The notes below the pieces were generated by a model. The model saw nothing but the letters and a program-made list of their open reading frames with translations, ran no database searches and had not been told where the DNA came from. Source: Rhyacichthys aspro (lineage: Eukaryota; Chordata; Actinopteri; Gobiiformes; Rhyacichthyidae). From it: 64,000 nt of DNA. Shown one piece after another: positions 10,440 through 22,360 of the stretch (positions within the stretch are counted from its first letter, which is position 1; every line of letters begins with the position of its first letter). The stretch is taken from contig CM072158.1 of assembly GCA_036850595.1 (NCBI GenBank), positions 14,275,422 through 14,339,421 on the forward strand, given 5' to 3'. Made by a program: the position numbers and the translations under genes.

Positions 10440-12750
10440 AAAACTCTCTGGATTATCTGCCCTGACTTCTGTGTAGTGTGAGTGGTCAAAGATTCAGTCT
10501 TTATCTGCTTCCTGATCCTTCTGGACAATTCCAATTTACATGATTTCATTCAGCTCGGTCTGACAAAAATAAAAAAAGTCACTGGAGTGAGACGGGAGGT
10601 TGGAAATCACTGAACCTTAGCTACAGCAACCAGGCAACTAATGGAAGCAAAGGCTGCAGATTTATGGCTAATGAACAAGTGACTTTATAATCACCTATAA
10701 TCACCCCATCATAGCATTAAAGAAGAAGAGACGGGAAGTTTCTACTACTTCTGAACATTTCTAGCTTGTTTAGCGCTGTGTGCAGACAAATAGCTCACGC
10801 ATCATTATCCTAAAGTCATCATACAGTTGTGGAGAACAAGAACATATGCTGCTACTTCTTTCTTTCTGTTTAATCAAAGTATTCAAAATGAATCTGGAGG
10901 ATCTGTTAAGATGCTCTTTGTGTGAGAGACTCAATTTCTAAATCAAGTGAGACCCTGCTTTGTGAGACCAGTTTAATCTGGCAAAGCTATGTAATAATAA
11001 GATGAATGTAGTTAAGACCATAGTTTGGACAGTGTTACTATCCGTTTATGGTCTGCAGTAGACATTAGTGTTTTTCAGTCACCGCATAAGCTGTTCACAA
11101 GAGCAATGCCTGAGATTGAAATGCAGAGTGGAGAATGAGGGGGCAGTGAAAGTTTCATGAGAGTGTCACTACGGAAGTGTTGAATTTTGTCACTCCATCT
11201 GTGAAACAGCCATTTCTTTTGGACAGCTGATGCAGAGCTTATGTGAGTGGAGCTGAGTGTCGAGTGTGACCAGAGAATTGAATGTGCTCTTCAAAAATCA
11301 ACAGTAAATTCGGCCGGGAAGAAGAGAAAGGCAAGTGTACAAGCAAACAAGAGAATGAGACGTCTGCCAAATCAAAAGTGAAAGTGTACAAACACCAGTT
11401 CATGTGATGTACTTAAACCTCTAAAGTTACACGACCAAATGTAGCTGGTCTCAACACTTTTTGTTTGATTTGGTTCAATGGTTCTGTCACATGACCTGGA
11501 TTCTCTAATACACCTCCACACCCCATTTGTTGGATTTCCTCTATTAAAAAAAAAAAAAAAAGTAGTAGTATTTTTTTCCTCTAATACTACTTTTTGCTTG
11601 ATCACTGTTTTCTACCCTTCTCTGTCTAAAAGCTATAACCCTGTTCCTCTCCATGTGATTCATGGCCTTTAGAGTTGCAATACTTTTCAATTGCACCATC
11701 CTAAAACCCTCTTTTTCTATTTCACGCCCTTATTCACTATTCTCTGTCGCTCTCTCATGTCCCTTTCCACTTACCTGCTGTTGCAAAGCTTTTTCTCCGC
11801 CTCGGGACCTCATGTACCAAAACGCATTTAGTCTGTGAAGAAAAAAAAGGCAAAATGAGGAAGCTCTGCGGTCTATTTGTCGTTAATTGGCACAGTGCAA
11901 CCATAGATTACCGAACATGACAGTGTCTTTTTCAGAGAAATCTATCTGCAGTGACCTCTCCGGCACTATTACAGCAAGGTCACAGAACACAGAGGGAAAC
12001 TAATCAATAGAATATTGAGTGCAACGGCCAACCAAGTCTGTAGCAAAGAGGAAAAGAAGAAAGCCAACACAAAAGAGAAGAAATGGGATCGTAATAAAGG
12101 ATGGAGGAAAGTGGTTGAGTAAAAATTGGACAGAGAATACTATCAACAAAGTGAGAGCCAAAGGGTCGGAGGAAGGCGCACACAGCGGAACCTGGTGAGT
12201 TGGAGATGAAGGATGGTGAAAGGTAGAAATGAAGGATATAAGAGCAAGCCCCCGAAGCAGGTTCCAGTGTGACATGTGGCACCAATATCAGTCTACAGCA
12301 GCACCACAGGCACAAACACAACAACCGACACCCGTTGTGTTTGAGAGATGGTCAGTCTGCGGAGAATATTCTGTAGCCACAGGCAAAAACACATCTTGCC
12401 CCAGGGAGGTGTCTGATAACAATGTATACAGTAAATAACAGTACAGTGTATAGATAGGGGAAGTAAGGAAGGATCAGCTCGAAGTGGAGTTTTTGTAACA
12501 TACAAGCATATTCTGTAAAAGCATGTGAAAAGAAAATGCAAACTTCTGGAAAGAATGAATATAGGCTTGAAGCATTACACTACAATACAACCTTATAAAA
12601 GCCATTCTGCAAGGTTTACAATAGTCGTCTTGTAAAAGTTGTTTGGTAAGAGATTTTTTACATTATGTTACAGGTAAAGATGAGAAATAGCAAGACAGAG
12701 ATTCAACTTTAAATTCTTTTGAATAGTGTTCTTTTTTAATAGACTTTTAC
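10440..12750. other. Intergenic DNA, no gene seen
   Basis: Mixed AT-rich sequence with an A-run at about 11546-11560 and a purine-rich stretch at 12030-12130. Frames over 60 codons occur on both strands in the purine-rich part, as expected from low stop density, and show no domain. No repeat termini are recognised. Confidence 0.4.
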
Positions 12751-14265
12751 AAAATAGTCCAGTCTCAAGACTAAGAGCAGTCTTTAGAGTATTTGGAGTA
12801 AGTTCTTGGTCATGCCATGGTCTCAGTCCCTAAATCTTGACATAAAGACCAACCAAGACGAATCAAGACCACCAAATGGCATATTTGTCTGTTGCTGAAA
12901 TTGGATGAAAACCTCATAATTTTATATTCAATTCACTCTGCCTCCTTCACCAAACCCTAACCTCCATGAGTCTGGACTTGGTCTAAGACTGGACTTACTC
13001 TGGCTCCTTCACCAAACCCTAACCTCCATGAGTCTGGATGGTCTAAAACTGGACTTACTCTGCCTTCTCCACCAATCACTAACCTCCATGAGTCTGGACT
13101 TGGTCTAAGACTGGACTAACTCTGGCTCCTTCACCAATCACTAACCTCCATGAGTCTGGACGGTCTAAGACTGGACTTACTCTGGCTCCTTCACCAAACC
13201 CTAACCTCCATGAGTCTGGACTTGGTCTAAGACTGGACTTACTCTGGCTCCTTCACCAAACCCTAACCTCCATGAGTCTGGACTTGGTCTAAAACTGGAC
13301 TTACTCTGGCTCCTTCACCAAACACTAACCTCCATGTGTCTGGACTTGGTCTAAAACTGGACTTACTCTGCCTTCTCCACCAAACACTAACCTCCTTGAG
13401 TCTGGACTTGGTCTAAGACTGGACTTACTCTGCCTTCTCCACCAAACCCTAACCTCCATGAGTCTGGACTTGGTCTAAGACTGGACTTACTCTGCCTTCT
13501 CCACCAAACCCTAACCTCCATGAGTCTGGACTTGGTCTAAGACTGGACTTACTCTGGCTCCTTCACCGAACACTAACCTCCATGAGTCTGGACTTGGTCT
13601 AAAACTGGACTTACTCTGGCTCCTTCACCAAACACTAACCTCCATGTGTCTGGACTTGGTCTAAAACTGGACTTACTCTGCCTTCTCCACCAAACACTAA
13701 CCTCCTTGAGTCTGGACTTGGTCTAAGACTGGACTTACTCTGCCTTCTCCACCAAACCCTAACCTCCATGAGTCTGGACTTGGTCTAAGACTGGACTTAC
13801 TCTGCCTTCTCCACCAAACCCTAACCTCCATGAGTCTGGACTTGGTCTAAGACTGGACTAACTCTGGCTCCTTCACCGAACACTAACCTCCATGAGTCTG
13901 GACTTGGTCTAAGACTGGACTTACTCTGGCTCCTTCACCGAACACTGACCTCTATGAGTCTGGACTTGGTCTAAGACTGGACTTACTCTGGCTCCTTCAC
14001 CAAACACTAACCTCCATGAGTCTGGACTTGGTCTAAAACTGGACTTAGTCTAAAACTGGACTTACTCTGGCTCCTTCACCAAACACTAACCTCCATGAGT
14101 TATAAATTGGTCAAAAACCTATTGGTCTTTCTGTCTTGACCAGGTCTAGTTCTGACATGGTGTCAGTCTAGACCCGGTCTCAATATCTAAAAGTCTTGTT
14201 CTTGAGACGCTCTGGTCTCAGACGTGACTTGGTCTCAGTTAGTGCGGTCTTGACTACACCACTCA
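12751..14265. mobile_element. Nonautonomous DNA transposon remnant hosting a minisatellite
   Basis: The sequence flanking the 62-bp array is rich in GGTCTNAGAC-type motifs. It ends on the right with GTCTTGACTACACCACTCA (14247-14265), which I recall as the end of a widespread fish DNA element. The left side has a loosely matching inverted end, ATAGTCCAGTCTCAAGAC, near 12754. No transposase remnant or certain target duplication is present, so superfamily is undetermined. Confidence 0.5.
12934..14100 (+). repeat. 62-bp minisatellite, about 18 units, with a 310-bp higher-order period
   Basis: Units start CTAACCTCCATGAGTCTGGA at 12957, 13019, 13079, 13141, 13201, 13263, 13325, 13387, 13449, 13511, 13573, 13635, 13697, 13759, 13821, 13883, 13945 (variant), 14007 and 14086. 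Spacing is 62 bp except two 60-bp units and a 79-bp last step. Two unit types alternate in blocks (GGCTCCTTCACC versus CCTTCTCCACC). The block from 13321 is repeated almost exactly 310 bp (five units) later from 13631, showing a recent multi-unit duplication. Confidence 0.97.
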
Positions 14266-15540
14266 TTTAAAACATGTCATGTTTAATTTGGCCTCCTCTT
14301 AAGACGTTATCTACTTTGCAAGAATCAGTTTATTTGCAGGACATTTTTCTCAGCCAAAAGTTCTAAAGACAGCAGATTAACATGAGCCAATGTAGGTCAG
14401 AGATCTTGATTTACAAGAACAAGCCCTGTTAGACATCAAGGCAGATCAATGCAAACACCTGTTTCATGTAAGATCTCACATGTCTTGGAAAATCACTAAT
14501 TTAATGTTTATACAATTACACAGTCCCAGAAATATATAGAAATACATGCACATTTTGAGGTTTGTGAAATTGACATACTCTAAAATACAGCATTAGCCCC
14601 AAGTCAAACTACTGGCTCTGCTGGTTTCTAATAAAATACATCAAAAACATGTGCTATTCTCCAGACTCATTCTTCTGATTCAATAAACCTCCCGAGAGTA
14701 ACGAAGATGTATCTGTGAGTTATGTTGTGCACATAAAAACAGAACAACATCAACAAAACCATGTCTGCTTTGTTAATGCACAGAGTAAACACGATGAGAT
14801 GAACAACATTGTTACATATGTGCAGAATGCAATGATTTGAATTATGCATATTCTACAGTAATTCCAAAGGCTCTATTCTCTGTTTGTTAATGAAGCACAG
14901 AAGCATGTTCCGTATTCTTTGTTAAGGTAAAAGATGATGCGTTTTGAATATTTTATGTAAAGCTTTTTCTTGACACTAATTTGCAATCCAATCCTTCAAA
15001 TAAAATGAATGCATTTCTGGAAGCGTGCATACATCAGTGTTCCAGATGAAAACACATGTTAATTTGCAGATATGTGCATATAGTTAACATCTGGTGTTTT
15101 AATAGTTGAATAAACAGCTTGAATGAGATGCAAACAACAACTTTTACGGTTATGTTGCAGGAAGAATAACGCCAAAAAGAAATAAACCTTAAACTCTCAT
15201 TAGGTTTTATTTTCTAATCACATCATCATCACCAAAATTATTATAAGCTCCAGTTGAGGCATATTGACACACCTCTTTTTCAAGCTCGTATTATATAATT
15301 TTCACACTTGTGCAAGGTTGATAGTAGCTGGATGCATCTGTTTATTAATGAAGTTGAATGTTTTACGAACAGGCTATTCCAGTCTTGTTGTTATGTTGTT
15401 ATCATTATGGATTTATGCCACTTCCTCTGCCTGCAACACTCTACAGTGAGTTTCACTCTGATAATGGACATCAATAAAGCAATACACTGAAAGCCAGGAT
15501 TGACTTTCTGGTGGGACTATACACAATATTTAACACACTA
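14266..15540. other. AT-rich intergenic DNA
   Basis: No coding stretch or RNA gene is seen. A stretch at 14345-14385 resembles 17945-17985 (shared AGCAGATTAACA-type core), probably a short piece of one dispersed repeat. Parts of 14670-15060 are of mixed composition and may be conserved. Confidence 0.4.
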
Positions 15541-15548
15541 ACTACTAG

Positions 15549-17640
15549 GGGTGTGACGAGATACAAATCCCAGGAGACGAGACACGAGATTGGGTCCACG
15601 AGAATGAGATTTTTACACTTACCGTATTTAAATAAATGTTCAAAGACTAACTGTTAACTCATGTATTTGAACTTTATTAGAATTAACTAATAATTACAAA
15701 ATACAAAACATCTCTGGTGTTTTTTGGAATGAATTATTTCATTTTTATGAATTATATGCAGTAAATAAACATGAATACTGCTAAACTATTGCCACAGTGG
15801 TTTCAATTCTTTATAAAGTCCAATTAACTTGAATTAATTTTACTTATATTAGAACTTATATGCAGCAGAAGAACAAATACTGCTAAAGATTTGCCATTAA
15901 CAGAGTGGCTTTACTTCTTTGTGTGTCAACAAAAACTGCAATACAGTATATCCTTTAAACCTAAAGGAGAACCTAGGAATGGTTGGGGATCTAACATATG
16001 ACAATGTTTTTTTTTAAGAATATGAGCATGACCACATTTTCAGGCTGAAGTTGAGGCCATTGGGCAGTAACTATGCTTCCTGCTGTGGAAAAGACGTGTT
16101 GGCTTGGAACAGAAGTGGCAGGGATAAAAAGATATGCTTTGGCAAGTGCAGAAAGTGAAGGATATTTAGAGCGGTTGTCCCTCCATCACTTCAGTGGGCA
16201 GGTGTTCCCTTTTGTACGTTTCAGTTTCTCTCTCAGTCCCTCTGCTGAACTGTTCATTCTGGGAGAATGAGTCCCCTAGACTCTCAAGCGCTGTCTTTTT
16301 GGGAGCAGGTTCTGTGTCCTCTGGCTCTTCTCCTGGAGCTCCTACATCCTCCTGTATGGCCTCCTCTCTCCTCTCCATACTCTCCTTATCTGTGGCATTA
16401 ACAAGAGGGACATGACTTTAATCTTAATAAGCAGCAAGGCAGTCCATCTCTCCCTCTTAGCACACACTCACTATCTAAACTTACAAAAAACAATGCACTA
16501 ATCCAATAATACTAACAAATATAGAAATAAAAAGGAAATCAGTTGGTAGTGGCAATGGAATTGTAAGGAAAATATTCACATTCAATGACTCAAAAAAAGA
16601 AAAAAATCAATTAATAATTTATACCTGACTTTTATGCAGCAGGTCCTTCTTCTGTATCCTCAGGAAGAGCTCCTCACGCTGGTGACTGTCAAGCTGGGGC
16701 AGAATGTGAAATCTTGGATCTAATGCTGTGCTCTCCATCAGAAAGCTGTATACATCTCCAGTGTATCTCTCTGAAACATTCTTGAGGATTGCTTTCTTCA
16801 TATCAACCACAGCAGGTGAATCACTATCATCTGGTCTCATGTTTTGTTCAATCATGCTCTTTAGTGGCACAATTAGAGACAACGTGGGTCTTTTCTCCTC
16901 ACACAAAACTGTGGTAGCTGTCTTCAGAGGATTCAGCAGCTTCACCAGGTCTTCACAAACAATGAGATCATTGCTGTCCAGTGTGTCAATGTTTCAGGCA
17001 TTTTGTCTTATTTCTAGGCTTATAAGGGCAGCTGAAATGGCAGCTTGCTGCTCTGGGTAACGCTCAATCATATCCAGTGTGCTATTCTATCAGGTTACAA
17101 TGTCCATAATCGGTTTTTGTTGTGGCAGTTGGAGCAGCATTTGCTTGCACGTCAATACAGCAGCAGTGGTTAAACTCCGGTGAAAGAAAGACACCACTCG
17201 TGCAACGCCAAGGCCAGTGTGGGTAGTGAGGTTTATCATGTGGGCTTGACGTTCAGCTCTAGCCCGGCCTCACACACAGCTACGTCCATGTCACGATCAG
17301 TGACTATAGCGATGCTATGGTTTTTTAAGCCCCCACTCGATGACAGCTGCTTGTAAAACTTCAGCTATGTTTAACCCAGTGTGGGACTCAAAAAGTGGGC
17401 GAGTCTGCAGAACAAAGTTTACCATTTCCCAGTAACTGTTGTTTGTGTGAACTGTAATTGTGAAATAGCTCTGAGTACACCTAGAAGTCCAACCGTCCGT
17501 AGTTATGGCAATGCTTTCGGCATTTTGAAGGGTCTGTAATACATTTGCCTTGGTCTCTTTGTAAAGTCATGGTATAACAGTTCGAGAAAAATGGACTCGA
17601 GACGAGATAGTGTCTCAGGTTGGTTCAAGTCCGCGGAGGG
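15549..17640 (-). mobile_element. Decayed hAT transposon (ZBED-like family)
   Basis: The left end carries AGGGGTGTGACGAGAT at 15549, typical of fish hAT termini, followed by GAGACGAGACACGAGAT. The interior encodes a broken minus-strand hAT transposase (15991-17600). No matching inverted terminus is found on the right; a subterminal-like GAGACGAGATAGTGTCTC appears near 17596. The right side, which would encode the N-terminal BED zinc finger, therefore appears truncated and the boundary is approximate. Confidence 0.8.
15991..17600 (-). pseudogene. hAT transposase pseudogene, ZBED1/ZBED4-like
   Basis: Read on the minus strand from about 17590, the catalytic core appears: NAESIAITTDGWTS, holding the first acidic residue, then VLQTRPLFESHTG and AEVLQAAVIEWGLKK before a stop. 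Frames then break several times. The 16945-16622 stretch encodes LLNPLKTATTVLCEEKRPT...YSFLMESTALDPRFHILP, a hAT signature. GT at 16623-16624 and AG at 16390-16391 could bound a 235-bp intron, though that exact junction does not keep frame. The last part encodes the C-terminal dimerisation region (WRDNRSKYPSLSALAKAY, then SVPSQHVFSTAGSI), ending at a TAG at 15991-15993. The BED zinc finger is missing. Multiple stops and frameshifts make it non-functional. Confidence 0.88.
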
Positions 17641-17699
17641 AACACCACAAGGAAATTGTAATTCTCTATTGTTTTCCATCTATGGGTTGTAATGAAACA

Positions 17700-17755
17700 A
17701 TGATGATGATGAAACCTTTATTGTGGTCATCCTGACACCCAGTCGTTGGACTATT
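17700..17755 (-). mobile_element. Possible minus-strand retroposon 3' tail
   Basis: A (GATGAT)n run is followed by AAACCTTTATTGT. On the minus strand this reads as an AATAAAGG-type 3' end followed by a (CAT)n tail, a pattern seen at 3' ends of some LINE families. No body is recognisable. Confidence 0.3.
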
Positions 17756-18560
17756 CTGCAGAATTTCTCTACCTTTCTCTGCTGATTGAATTAGTTGTCA
17801 TGGTTTCCAGCACATTTAAAACAGAAAGGACGACCAAGATGTAAACAGCGTAATTGTTATCAGGTTTACCTTTGCATCTTTAATTTGTCTGGCTGCTCAG
17901 AGCAATCTGATTACAAAGAATCTCTGGTTCACACTACAGAGTTTATTTTCTCATCCAATATTCCAAAGATAGCAGATTAACACAGACGACAGAACACGTG
18001 TTCCCCGAAAGAGGTCAAGTGATTCATGAGAGCGGCTCCTGCTAGTTCCAAGGCTGGAGTATCCAGACGCTTAGGCAAGTCGCTGCAACCACCTGTGTCC
18101 CTCCAGAATCACAGGTGCCCAGAAACAATGTATGCACGGTCAGCAAAAAAGTCTAAAGTTTTAAAAGAAAGTCCGCAGTTAAAACAGGGATATTAAAAAA
18201 TGTTTGCAGATACCAAACAAAAGAGGCATGGGGTAGATGAGAGGGTTCACATTTCAGGCTGGTGAATAGAGATATAAAGACAACTCGTATTAGCTTTTGT
18301 GTGTGTGTTCGGAGCAGATAACGAGGCACCACGCGAGCGCTGTGTGTTTACTCTAATTAACTACATCAATACTGTCAGACAGCTTTTTCCAGCTTTCATC
18401 AGCCTCCCTGCGCCTGCCAGAAAGTCTGCAAAAACACACCCGTCAATCAAAAACCCTCGATCCCTTCGCGCTAATCTTATTCCAAAAAACAAAAGAGGGC
18501 CGAGGGAAGCGGCAAAGTGATTTCATTTACTTCGAACGGACTTTTGATTTTCATTCAAGC
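17756..18560. other. Intergenic DNA with a mixed-composition patch at 18300-18560
   Basis: The first part is featureless. The 18300-18560 part contains TAATTAACTACA and higher CpG content and could be conserved noncoding DNA. No coherent coding stretch. Confidence 0.35.
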
Positions 18561-18624
18561 CTCGTTCGATTTCCGTGCACTCCCGGCTCCACCCGTGCCT
18601 CTTTCACACTTGTGACATCCATAA

Positions 18625-18650
18625 TTTTTTTTTTTTTTTTTTTTTTTTTT
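18625..18650 (+). repeat. Poly-T tract (26 nt)
   Basis: Uninterrupted T26. No retroposon body is recognised beside it. Confidence 0.9.
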
Positions 18651-19275
18651 GTGCCCCCGCACCACAGACCCACCTACAGTATGTACACATGCACCACTGG
18701 CTCCGCGTTGAATATGTAAATGGACATCTGCTCCGGTACCCAATCTCCAGCCCTCACCATGTGTCTGATATGCTAATGCGGCCAACACGCTTCCTTCACT
18801 CCGCTTCTTTCCCTCCTTTTCTGCCTCCTCCTTTCGAGCCTGCCAAGGATGAACAGATGAGGCAGAGGAGGGGGAAGGAGAGAGGCTTACTGGTGTTGGT
18901 GGTGTTGGTGGGGGTTTCAAACAAAAGCCCGATAATGATGTTGTTACTGACGGATGTTACACACACAAACAGGCATGTGAGCAACGCGAGGAGCTTGAGC
19001 TTATTAGAGAACAATAACGGTAGTTTCCGGGAGCGAGCTGGCGAGTGTAGGAGGACGGACGGTGTTCCAACTGGTCCGCCGCTGCTCCCTCTTGTTAAGT
19101 GCACACTTTCCAGCTCCGCCCTCTGTCGCTAATTCCTCCAACAACTGTAATGAGCGCAGCGGGCGACGTCTAACAGTTGTGCACGACCTGCCCCTGATGC
19201 AGCTGCAGCATTCTGAAACAGGCCCTGAAAATGAAAAGGCTACCCTGTTGAATGCAAGAAATAATGTTCCAAATT
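18651..19275. promoter_or_regulatory. Candidate conserved or regulatory segment
   Basis: Higher-complexity sequence with several CpGs near 19000-19190. Overlapping open frames on both strands across 18555-19132 are a consequence of composition and show no recognisable domain. Regulatory status is inference only. Confidence 0.2.
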
Positions 19276-22230
19276 AAATCACTGATGTTTTTTGTTTTTG
19301 TTTTTATTCTTTTTGTTTATAGAAATGACCTTGATACAATATTTAAAACGTTGTTTGTCATATTTTGCAGACTTTCTTCAAACAGAATTAGATGATTAGA
19401 GCAGTTAATAGTGAAAACATATTCCTCTAAAGGCTAATATTCTTAAATAATAAAAATAATCCTTGCCTATTCATTAGCAACTTCTGGAGTGAAATTAGGG
19501 ACCATTTACTCAAAATACAAACATTGGCCTGTAGCGCAATCGGAACAATATGTGTTACGCTCGACTTTTGAGAGAGCTGTAGTATGTCTGCCTGGCCAGT
19601 AGGGGTGCTGTGAACCTGGCCACTGCTAACACTACAGTCGTTATGCACAAGAAGAAGTAATATGTAATAAGATAAAATATATCTAATACAAACAATATTA
19701 GAATAGTTACTGCTGCACAAAAAGACATTTTGCCATTGTTGTTCTACTTTCTGTGTGTAGCCAGCAGCCTATAGCTGTCCGGAACGCATCTGTCTTTTCC
19801 ACCAAGGATGCCATCTTCAAAGTTTAGATGGCAATAAAGTTGATGCTGCAACGAAACAATACCACCTGCTCAGTTGGATTCATAAAGTTTGTGCTTTCGC
19901 GGAGCAAGAACACCTCGACAAAAAGAGCAGCCGAACCGCAGTTGAATCTTTGTGTTTTAGTTGAAATGTGTCGCTTTTAAATCCCAGGATACAAATTTGG
20001 ATCTCACAGGTTAAATGTCCCATTCACTAACCCTTCAAGAAGGCTGTGGGATCAACAGGCTCACAGGTCTCAAGATCAGACAAAACTAAAATACCAGAAT
20101 CTGACACATTTTCAAAACTAGATAAATGAATTCACAAGTAATACTTTGTTAGAGGATTGCCTATATATTCATTTCTTGAGTAAAGGTTTTCAGTCCCATG
20201 TCTAATGCAAAAGGACAGCTGAACCACTACAGAGGTTTACCGTTTTATGTGAGAACAGTTGTAGTTAAAAAGGGTTACATACTCACAGTTCAGATGCATC
20301 AAGTCAAGGATTTTGGGCCTGCACCGCGCTCCCATCCAAACACAGCGATCACATTTGCATGAGGCAGTGAGATGGATGGCATCCCGTTCCAGGGGCATTG
20401 TTCCCAATCCAAGTCCGGGAAAGAGCTTTGATTTATAAAGGATGAAATGGGACTAGACTTGTTCCCCGAGATCCCCAGTTGGCTGTGTGCACAGCTTTTA
20501 CCACTTTGACTGAGTTCTGAGTGAATACATAAATGCTAAAGACACTAGCTGTGGCTTCTTGCTGTAGGGGTCCTGTTTGAAAATGATAAGAGACGGTGTA
20601 ACGCCAGGGTCTTTATCCAAATGTTTTTAGGAGCAAACTGGAGGTGTCCTACATAACCTTATTACCCTGACTAGGCAGCACACATGCAAATGGAATACAT
20701 ATATATTTAAGTTTCTATAAAATAACAAGAACAAAAAAGTTACATAGAGTTATCTTATTACAGAGAACAGGCCAACGCATCTATCAAGGTGGGTGTCATT
20801 TATCAAAGGGGTGCTTGACCCAAATGGGTTGCAAAATGAATTGGCGTTAATTTCCCTGAAAAATAATGCATTTATCAATTTGATCCCAGTTGCACAAAGA
20901 GGATCAATCTCACATCTGGACCGAAACTACATATTCTCTCTGGTCTGAAGAGCAAGCAGATGTTGGGATGGTCCAGAGACACACAACAGGACCCACAGGT
21001 TATGACTGTGCCCCTGATGAGAGCAGGAGGCAGATTTTAAGGTTCAGTTTATTCTTTGCAGTTTTGTTCATAGTGTTACGATGTTTCATTTGCTGACCAT
21101 TTCTCTATTTTTATCTTTTTCACTGTAAAATAAGGCATTTTTGCAACAGAATAACCCATTTTCTTGGTTTATTTCCTTGGTCCTTTGTTCTTGACAAAAT
21201 CAGTAAATTATCAAGCCTCATGTCTTAAGGTCTCATTTTTTCACAGATGATTCCTGTTACAATAAGCCATAGGTGATTAAACTGCCAAACTAAGTGCAAC
21301 AGTAAAAAAGTTAGGTAATAGCCTTTTAAATAAACGTTTAAGATAAAACAAGAGTAATCCAGTTTCATTTTGATCAAAGAGATGCTACATGTATTGTCTT
21401 TGCAATTTTCGGTAATTTATCTTAATAAGGTATAAGATCCTGTGTGTATCTTATGCCTTGGATTGCATAGCTAATCTGATAAAATTATTAAAAACAGCCT
21501 AAAATACAGTGTTGCCTTAAATATTCCCACTTTTTAGTCAGTGGCTGTGAATTGCACAATGGACAGGTGGGTGACACACAAAGTTAATAGCTCCATCCAT
21601 TGGTCACAAGGGCTCATATAACAGATCATGACATCCAAAATTTCAGACAACACTGGCTTTTTAATACAATATTTAAGATAGTTTTTAAAGGCTCTTTCAA
21701 ACCTTTAGGAAATTGTTCCGTTTTTGAGCACAGTAAAACCCGGACCACAACAAGGTTATTCCACCCATGAGTCCAACTGAAACATATTGATTTGGATTGT
21801 TTGGCCGTTTCTGTTCTGTTATTGATTACAGTAAGGAATCTGATACAGTTCAGATGGTCGTAAACTGCTGAAAGAAGGGATCAAAGGCAGGTTCCTGGAC
21901 GTTGTAATGAATACTCACACACAAGGAAAAATAATGACTTTTTGTAGTTTGTGTGTCACTTTGTGTTTGTTTCCATGACCCCTTTAGGTCAGCAGGTTAA
22001 TATGCTCAGCCAGTGTCATCAGGAGAGAATATAATCAGTACATTGCAGATTTGGTAGGATTTACACTGCGGAGGTGGAGATAACGGTGGATTAGTAAGCC
22101 ATCACAACTAACAGGGATGTATTTAACAGTTCTGCAATATAGTGATCACAGAATGAATACACAGTGACTTCATTTGACTGTGGAAAAAAACTGATGCTGA
22201 ATAATACAAAGATAACTGTTAATAAGTTTA
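19276..22230. other. AT-rich intergenic DNA
   Basis: No gene or clear transposon end is seen. A non-repetitive patch at about 20290-20450 contains TTTGCATGAGG and GC-richer sequence and might be conserved. Confidence 0.35.
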
Positions 22231-22234
22231 AAAA

Positions 22235-22360
22235 AATTAGTGAAAGATTTGAGGGAAGCTGATTGGACAGAAGCTGAAAGATTTTATTTATAATTTGAAA
22301 TTATGGTGTTGGGTTTAAAGGTGACAGTGAAATAATGGCTGCCGATAACACACAGATAAC
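22235..22360 (+). repeat. Possible fragment (copy B) of the dispersed repeat
   Basis: Shares TAATGGCTGCCGATAACACA at about 22335 with TAATGGCTACCGATAATACA at 4779, preceded by a TTGGAC element at 22262. The match is short, so assignment to the family is weak. Confidence 0.3.

Noticed and set aside
12934..14100. CRISPR-like or telomere-like array (CCCTAACC occurs repeatedly)
   Set aside because: The 62-bp units are tandem without unique spacers, and CCCTAACC occurs once per unit in only some units, so it is neither CRISPR nor telomeric repeat.
18555..19132. Longest frames in the window (185 codons plus, 121 and 102 codons minus)
   Set aside because: They overlap on both strands, cross a T26 tract that encodes a run of Phe or Lys, and contain no recognisable domain.
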